This document shows positions 58,494 to 64,000 of a stretch of DNA of 64,000 bases, one piece after another. Each line of letters opens with the position of its first letter. Within the stretch, counting starts at the first letter, position 1. A model generated the notes under the pieces. It was not told where the DNA came from and did no database searches. It saw only the letters and a list, made by a program, of their open reading frames with translations. Made by a program: the position numbers and the translations under genes. The stretch comes from Perognathus longimembris pacificus (taxonomy: Eukaryota; Chordata; Mammalia; Rodentia; Heteromyidae), in assembly GCF_023159225.1 (NCBI RefSeq), contig NC_063168.1, positions 39,917,562-39,981,561 of the forward strand, read 5' to 3'.

Positions 58494-60720
58494 GATCTTG
58501 TCATCATGATTTACTAACTTCTCCTTATAGTGTATGACTATAACACATATCCACAACAAGGAGGAATACAGTATGTACAGAGACTATATTACCCCGACCT
58601 TCCTCCATTTTGTAGGATAAATAGTAAGCAGGGAACTTTGAAAGTATAAGTAGATTTATTATTTGAGTTATTTAACTGAAAGAAAAATCTTAATATACTA
58701 TATACTTATCATTTACTATTTGTGCAGTAATTTTAAATGAAGTACCTTATGCCCTTCTTCTGCCTTCCTATCAATACTGTTTAAATTCTAAATATAACTT
58801 TATGGTTCTAACCTTCTTAAAAGTCATCTACACTCTAAAAGTAGATACTAGAAGGAGAAAGGTTAACTTTTCCAATGTTCAGTTATAAGCTTCAAAATCT
58901 GAACCAAACTAAAACCAATGTAAAAAAAATTCCCACAAAACATATGCCAACCTAAAGCCCCCCCCCACACACACCTCCTCTTCAGTTTCACTTATACAGG
59001 AGCAATTAAAATTGAAATCACTTACCAAAACACAGTCTTAGGAGCCAATGTGGGGTTTTGAACTACTATAAATAATTGTTTCAGCCTTAAATTTACTTCT
59101 GAACATCAGGGAATAGTTCTCATGACACTACTACCAACATACCAACCCTGATTACAGTGAGTTTGGCATTTCACTGCCTGTCTGTTGTGAAATTTTCTAA
59201 GTCGGCATCGTGTGTGCCTTAACCGCAGAGCAGCAGTAACCAATGTGCTTTCTGTTGGAAAGCCGTAAAAGCTATCTGATGCCAACATTCTCTGCAAATC
59301 TATCAAGTGAAAATGCACATCCTGACTACCTGGGATCAAATGAAAGACGTAAAACGAGTGAATAAAAAGCACTATTACACCAAGTGTTCTATGATATATT
59401 TTCTTTTCACCAGATCCCTACCTGTGTTGCTCACTTTTAGGCCACCAGCACCCAGCCAGAGCAAGGGTTGAAAACAACTGTGAAATGAAACAGCAGGTGG
59501 CAGGAACAGTATCACCACCATGCAGACATCTAAGTGAAATATGAAATATTATGTTTCCTTCTGCCTAAACAATATGAATCTGGACACAAGTAAAATTCAT
59601 TAAGCCTAGACTCCCATGAACAGGAAGGCAGCCATTGGTGCTAGATGGGGTGCACAATTTTGGTCAAGTTCCTATGATTTCTTCTCATGTCTCCAAACAG
59701 AACAAACAAAGCTGATTATAAACTCTCAGAATAGAGATCTAAGTCTTAGGAGGTGAGAATGGGCCATCAAGATCCAAATATGTCTTCTTTAGTTTCTTAT
59801 AAGACGCTCAACAGAATAAGCTTCACTTGGTATACATGTGTGCATGAGTGTGTGTGTGTGTATTTTTGACCTATGGATACTGAATTGACAATGAGCAATG
59901 TCTTCGATTGTTAAGGCCTCTCCTAGCGTAAAACAGAACGCCAAGAAAGGGGCCAGTGGCACAGGCAGGGTGTAAGAGCTCTCAGCCACAGGAAGACCCT
60001 GACAGCAATGTCAAGAACAATCCTCCTGACAAAGCCAGAAAGCACTGGCTCTCTTCACCCATGATGTTCACCTTGCTCCCCACTCCAAGAAGCTCCATCT
60101 ACATGTTCTAGATGGTTCTGGCTTCAGCTGAAAGGGCTTTACAAAACCAGTAAAACCCCCTTCCTCTCTCCATCGCTTCAGTGCACATTCCAAAAGGGGA
60201 AACATTCCAAAAGGGGAAACTCAGCAAGGCCAGAGTTTGTCCTTGGTCCGGCACTGACATAGATTTTTCATTAACACAGTTCTGCCTGACTTCTGGGTAT
60301 GTCCATTAATCTTTTTCTATGTAGAGAAACTTGCAGGAATTGCAGCAGGGAGCTGTCACCCAGGCATACACAACCTTAAAATTATTTTTTAAGTGAATAT
60401 TTCTCTTTGTCTAAATGGCAGGAGCTATCTTCCATCTCTGTGTCTCTGTGCCGGAAATAGACAGCTATGTCAGGAGCAGGATTCTCTGATGTAAAGCAAT
60501 TCCTCACAGAGGAGGGGGTGGGAGTTAAGGCCAGACCTCTGGCAGCCTGGCCAGTCCCACAGTGGGAAATTAACATCAGCTTCCCATTACAGTCTATCTT
60601 CCTGTAACAAGACTAGCCTTCACCACCAGAAGGGCAAGAGAAAAAAAGAAAAAAGCATCACCTACCCAGTCATAGCCGCAGTTGAGAATTCTTTTGGAAG
60701 AAGGAATGTTGAGATAAAAG
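58494..60720. other. Intronic stretch without young SINEs
   Basis: About 2.2 kb. Contains a 17-bp tandem duplication (60186-60219) and a weak plus-strand CTCF-like match (59487-59505). No exon recognised. Confidence 0.45.
60186..60219 (+). repeat. Perfect tandem duplication of a 17-bp unit
   Basis: CATTCCAAAAGGGGAAA occurs twice in direct succession. Each unit contains CATTCC (the TEAD/M-CAT core) and an imperfect CArG-like CCAAAAGGGG. Confidence 0.9.
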
Positions 60721-60735
60721 AAGACATCATTTCAG

Positions 60736-60944
60736 GGGGCTGGGGATATGGCCTAGTGGCAAGAGTGCCTGCCTCATATACATGAGGCCCTGGGTTCGAT
60801 TCCCCAGCACCACATATACAGAAAATGGCCAGAAGTGGCGCTGTGGCTCAAGTGGCAGAGTGCTAGCCTTGAGCAAAAAGAAGCTAGGGACAGTGCTCAG
60901 GCCCTGAGTCCAAGCCCCAGGACTGGCAAAAAAAAAAAAAAAAA
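60736..60944 (+). mobile_element. IDL-Geo SINE
   Basis: Near consensus. Target duplications AAGACATCATTTCAG at 60721-60735 and 60945-60959. Confidence 0.96.
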
Positions 60945-61005
60945 AAGACATCATTTCAGAAGGAAGAGTGAGTGCTATGGATAAGGGATGAGTGAATTCT
61001 TTGAC

Positions 61006-61008
<3 letters not shown>

Positions 61009-61036
<28 letters not shown>

Positions 61037-61037
61037 A
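61009..61037 (+). repeat. (GT)n microsatellite
   Basis: About 14 GT units, then TATCACACACAT. Confidence 0.93.
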
Positions 61038-61282
61038 TCACACACATATACTCTTACTATGTTTAACATTTTGTTGTCATGAGAATAAATGTTGTCATAA
61101 GAATAAATGGCAAGTCTGGAAATGAACCAAAGAACTTTAATCCAGCCCTGCTTTACAAGAAAAATGTTGTTCTGTCAAATATTCCAAAATATGTTCATGA
61201 TGATCTGCAGCATAAATTTTCAGAGAATTATTAATAGTTAACAAAAACTGTGATCAAATTTCTCTCAAAGAAGTCTCCATGT

Positions 61283-61506
61283 TGCTGGGTGTCAGTAGCT
61301 TACACTTATAATCCTAGCTACTCCAGGAGACTGAGATCTGAAGATCAAGGTTCCAGATCTAGCCCAGGCAAAAAGCCTGTGAAATGCTTATCTCCAATTA
61401 ATCAATCAAAAGCTGGAAAGGAAGCTGTTACTCAAATGGTAAAGCACTCTGAGCAGAAAAAGCTAAGGGACAACACCCAGGACCTGAATTCAAGCCCCAA
61501 TACTGG
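61283..61506 (+). mobile_element. B1-like/Geo composite SINE with CA/CG tail
   Basis: Complete three-part copy; the tail becomes a CA-rich microsatellite. Confidence 0.88.
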
Positions 61507-61558
61507 TGTGCGCACGTGCGCGCACACAAACACACACACACACACACAAACACACACA
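61507..61558 (+). repeat. CA/CG-rich microsatellite
   Basis: Alternating purine-pyrimidine run (GTGCGCACGTGCGCGC, then CA units) at the SINE tail. Confidence 0.9.
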
Positions 61559-61913
61559 TCACCACAGTCTCCAAGCGCAGTTTCTTATTCAAATTCCAGC
61601 TTCCACTTCTCAAAAGTCCCCAGACCTCTCCCCAGTTCCCTCCTCTGTTCCCTCTCCAGCCCCAGGTAGAAGTGAGAATTCTTCAGTGCCAAGTGCCAGC
61701 AAGATGCACCCAGGTATCAACCTGCTATCAACCTAAGCTCAGTACCCAGGAGCACCCCACTGGCAGGACAGGCTGGAATAGAGTAGCCCAGAGTCTATAA
61801 AGCCCAACCCCTCCTTCTGGATACCACTATCCTACACCTGGCTGTCCAGCCAGGTTAGGAGTTTAATTCAAGTATCTTAATGGACAAGTGTGGCAATGGA
61901 AAATGGTCAGTTA

Positions 61914-62122
61914 GGGGCTGGGGATATAGCCTAGTGGCAAGAGTGCCTGCCTCGGATACACGAGGCCCTAGGTTCGATTCCCCAGCACCACATATACAGA
62001 AAATGGCCAGAAGCGGCGCTGTGGCTCAAGTGGCGGAGTGCTAGCCTTGAGCGGGAAGAAGCCAGGGACAGTGCTCAGGCCCTGAGTCCAAGGCCCAGGA
62101 CTGGCCAAAAAAAAAAAAAAAA
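61914..62122 (+). mobile_element. Young IDL-Geo SINE
   Basis: Young-subfamily marks. Perfect 16-bp target duplications GGAAAATGGTCAGTTA at 61898-61913 and 62123-62138. Confidence 0.96.
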
Positions 62123-62601
62123 GGAAAATGGTCAGTTAAACTAAACATTGGGCCTAAGAGGAGTGAAAAAGAGGTTTCCACAACAGGCTGAGGGAGACCA
62201 GCTATTCTGAGCAGCATTTTTGTAATAAACATCAAGCAGTGTGGAAGTTGCTATCTCTAAATTTAGTTAGTTACAAACCTATTTGTTTTTGGAATTCAAA
62301 AAAATAAGCACCTGATTCAGTAGTTTCTTAGTTCTCCTCTCTTGGAGGAAGCTAAAAGAGGCAGTGGCTCCTGTGGAAAACAGGCGGTGACTAGCAGGAT
62401 AGAAGAGCAAGGGAAGTGAGGGCTCAACAGGGAACCCAGGATCCTGCCCTCTGCAGCTGCAGGGGTTGAATCTCTGCAGGGAAGCTCAGTCTTTTTTGGA
62501 AGGTCACCAGATATCCCTCCCAGCAAACTGTCCCAGGGTTTGCTGGAAAGTACTCTAGCTATTTGGGGCCCCCGTTTCCTTGTCTGTAAGGACTGGACTG
62601 A

Positions 62602-62713
62602 ACAGTGTCTCTCAGCCCTGGACCACCACAAGCACCAGGACTTATACCATACTGGTATGACAGGGTGACTATCAGGATATTTCAAACATGCAGCCAAAGG
62701 CTGAGAACTACTA
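62602..62713 (+). mobile_element. MER5-like DNA transposon relic (hAT-Charlie type)
   Basis: Starts CAGTGTCTCTCAGCC and ends GGCTGAGAACTACTA, imperfect terminal inverted repeats of the MER5A type, with a GCAGCCAAAGGCTGAG segment near the end. Confidence 0.6.
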
Positions 62714-63794
62714 CTCAGCTGGAGCTCCACAGACAAAAATCTCCCTACACCCCAAATGCCAATGAAATCCTCTGCTCCATCCCCAATTAGCAATCTAGAT
62801 GGGGATGGAAAAACTATGCTCATCACTGAATAGAACCGGACTCTCCAGCAGCCCGGGCCTGAGACTACTGAGTACATGCTTGCAAGCGTACATAAGTGAT
62901 CTAGAAGCTGCTAGTAAACTCTAGAATCTGGACACTAGTTGGAGATTTTTTCCCCCTCTGTTGCTTGAAGCATGAGACTTACAATAAGCTATCTTAAATA
63001 TAAGATGTATAGCTGTTTAAAATAAGCCTCTGGTCAGCAAATTTAACTATCTGCATTGCATTAAAAAAACTGCCCCAAACATTCTTTCATTCCCTTACTT
63101 TTAGCAGATTATAGACTGCAGGAAAACAACAAACAAATCCTTAGAAATAAACAATGAACATAACAAAAGTGGAAAGGATTATAATACCAAGATGCCAAAA
63201 ATACTGATTACATTTCAATTACCATTTGCAATTTCATCTGGAAAACATATCCTCTACTGGAAAGTTCCCAGTGTAACAGCTGCATTGCCTTTTCAACTTT
63301 CACAAACACTGGAAAAGCTAGCCAAAATTGCACTGGCTGCCATCCAAGCTTTTATTATTATGTACTATTAGTTCCTAGTGAGAAATGGGGCCTACAGGAA
63401 GGGGAAAAGCCAAGTAAGAACAGGGGCTTTGTAATCTTGTGCAGATGGGAAGGTTTCTGTATCTGCCAGAAAATGCCTTCCATATTACTTCTATTACCTG
63501 CAGCCTTTATTAATTTAATTAGATAATTGCAGAGGTTGTGTTTTTTAGGACAACATTTAGAGACTTAACTGTGAAACAATTTTTCTTATGTCAGTTGTTG
63601 GGCCATGCTAACATTTTAATATTTTGCAGCTGTAGAAGCAAACTGGTTTGAGTCTTTCTCTCCTTCTCCACCTTAATTTATCAAATGCTGAAAGCAAACC
63701 AAACAGGCAAATAACCAGTCACCTTCTGTCGTCAGACCAATTATAGTTCAAAAGCCTCTCCCTTTTGGTAATTCATGAATTTTTTTTCTTTTCT
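62714..63794. other. AT-rich intronic stretch
   Basis: About 1.1 kb without recognisable repeats. It contains TAAT-rich homeodomain-type cores around 63505-63530. No exon recognised. Confidence 0.4.
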
Positions 63795-64000
63795 TCTTCA
63801 TCATTTTTTTGGGGGGGATATCATCTTTGGGTTTGAAGTCAGAGCCCTTTTTGCTCTAGGTTAGTGCTCTACACTACTTGATACAACAGCTCCACTTCTG
63901 GCTTTTGGGTTATTGGAGATAAAAAGAGTCTTGCAAACTTTCCTGCTTGGGCTTCAAACCATGATCCTCAAATCTTAGCCTGCTGAGTAGCTACAACTAC
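63795..64000 (-). mobile_element. B1-like/Geo composite SINE, cut by the window end
   Basis: Reverse Geo, shortened linker and start of the head (CTGAGTAGCTACAACTAC) up to the last base. Confidence 0.85.

Larger units (their letters stand above)
51437..64000 (-). other. SPTBN1: SPTBN1 intron 1 (partial), upstream of the canonical start exon
   Basis: Sequence upstream of the exon 2 acceptor on the minus strand. It carries SINEs, microsatellites, MIR and MER5-like relics and the CTCF motif, and no recognisable exon. The non-coding first exon of the long transcript is not seen. Confidence 0.85.

Noticed and set aside
62317..62877. 186-codon minus-strand reading frame, the longest in the window
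   Set aside because: No recognisable domain or protein family. It runs through a MER5-like transposon relic and has no promoter or splice context that I can see.
1..64000. CRISPR array, operon or phage-type system
   Set aside because: Repeats here are dispersed SINEs with target-site duplications. Splice sites, CpG island, microsatellites and LINE/LTR relics show a mammalian intron; no prokaryotic feature is present.

Overview
This is a mammalian intronic window, almost certainly from a geomyoid rodent (kangaroo rats, pocket mice, pocket gophers). The taxonomic clue is a SINE repeated about 23 times. Its left half is an ID-like, tRNA-Ala-derived monomer and its right half is a 'Geo' monomer, the architecture of IDL-Geo, a family described as restricted to Geomyoidea. 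A second SINE type with a B1/7SL-like head and the same right half occurs about 30 times. Nothing in the window looks bacterial, viral or plasmid-like.

The only protein-coding gene I can support is SPTBN1 (beta-II spectrin, non-erythroid), transcribed from the minus strand. Two of its coding first exons are here. Exon 2 at 51242-51436 carries the canonical start and residues 1-49 of the long isoform. A second first exon at about 24516-24850 encodes the alternative 36-residue N-terminus of the short isoform. It sits in a CpG island (about 24500-25720) that must be an internal promoter. Both exons end with a phase-1 GTGAGT donor, so either can join the same exon 3, which lies beyond position 1. 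Everything else is intron: 51437-64000 is intron 1 upstream of the canonical start, and 1-51241 is the next intron, interrupted only by the alternative first exon.

Layout in window order. 1-5.6 kb is SINE-rich. 5.6-12.3 kb has few young repeats, only old MIR relics and one B1. 12.3-22.4 kb is SINE-rich and contains a solo LTR, an L1 tail with a SINE inside it, and a three-level nested insertion at 21.7-22.4 kb. 22.4-28.2 kb is free of young SINEs and centres on the CpG-island promoter. 28.2-48.5 kb mixes SINE clusters with quiet stretches and an old L1 3' end. 49.1-51.0 kb is a dense block of six same-orientation SINEs just downstream of exon 2, including two sites hit twice. 51.4-64 kb is intron 1, with microsatellites, a very good CTCF motif match at 52934-52952, more SINEs and an old MER5-like DNA transposon.

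The strongest observations are the internal promoter with its alternative N-terminus, the marked bias of IDL-Geo copies towards antisense orientation relative to the gene (about 20:3), the double insertions at one target site, the nested element with an apparent 3' transduction, and the resemblance of the 'Geo' monomer to a diverged ID element. I found no new gene or new enzymatic system. Most open reading frames here are SINE antisense frames or chance.
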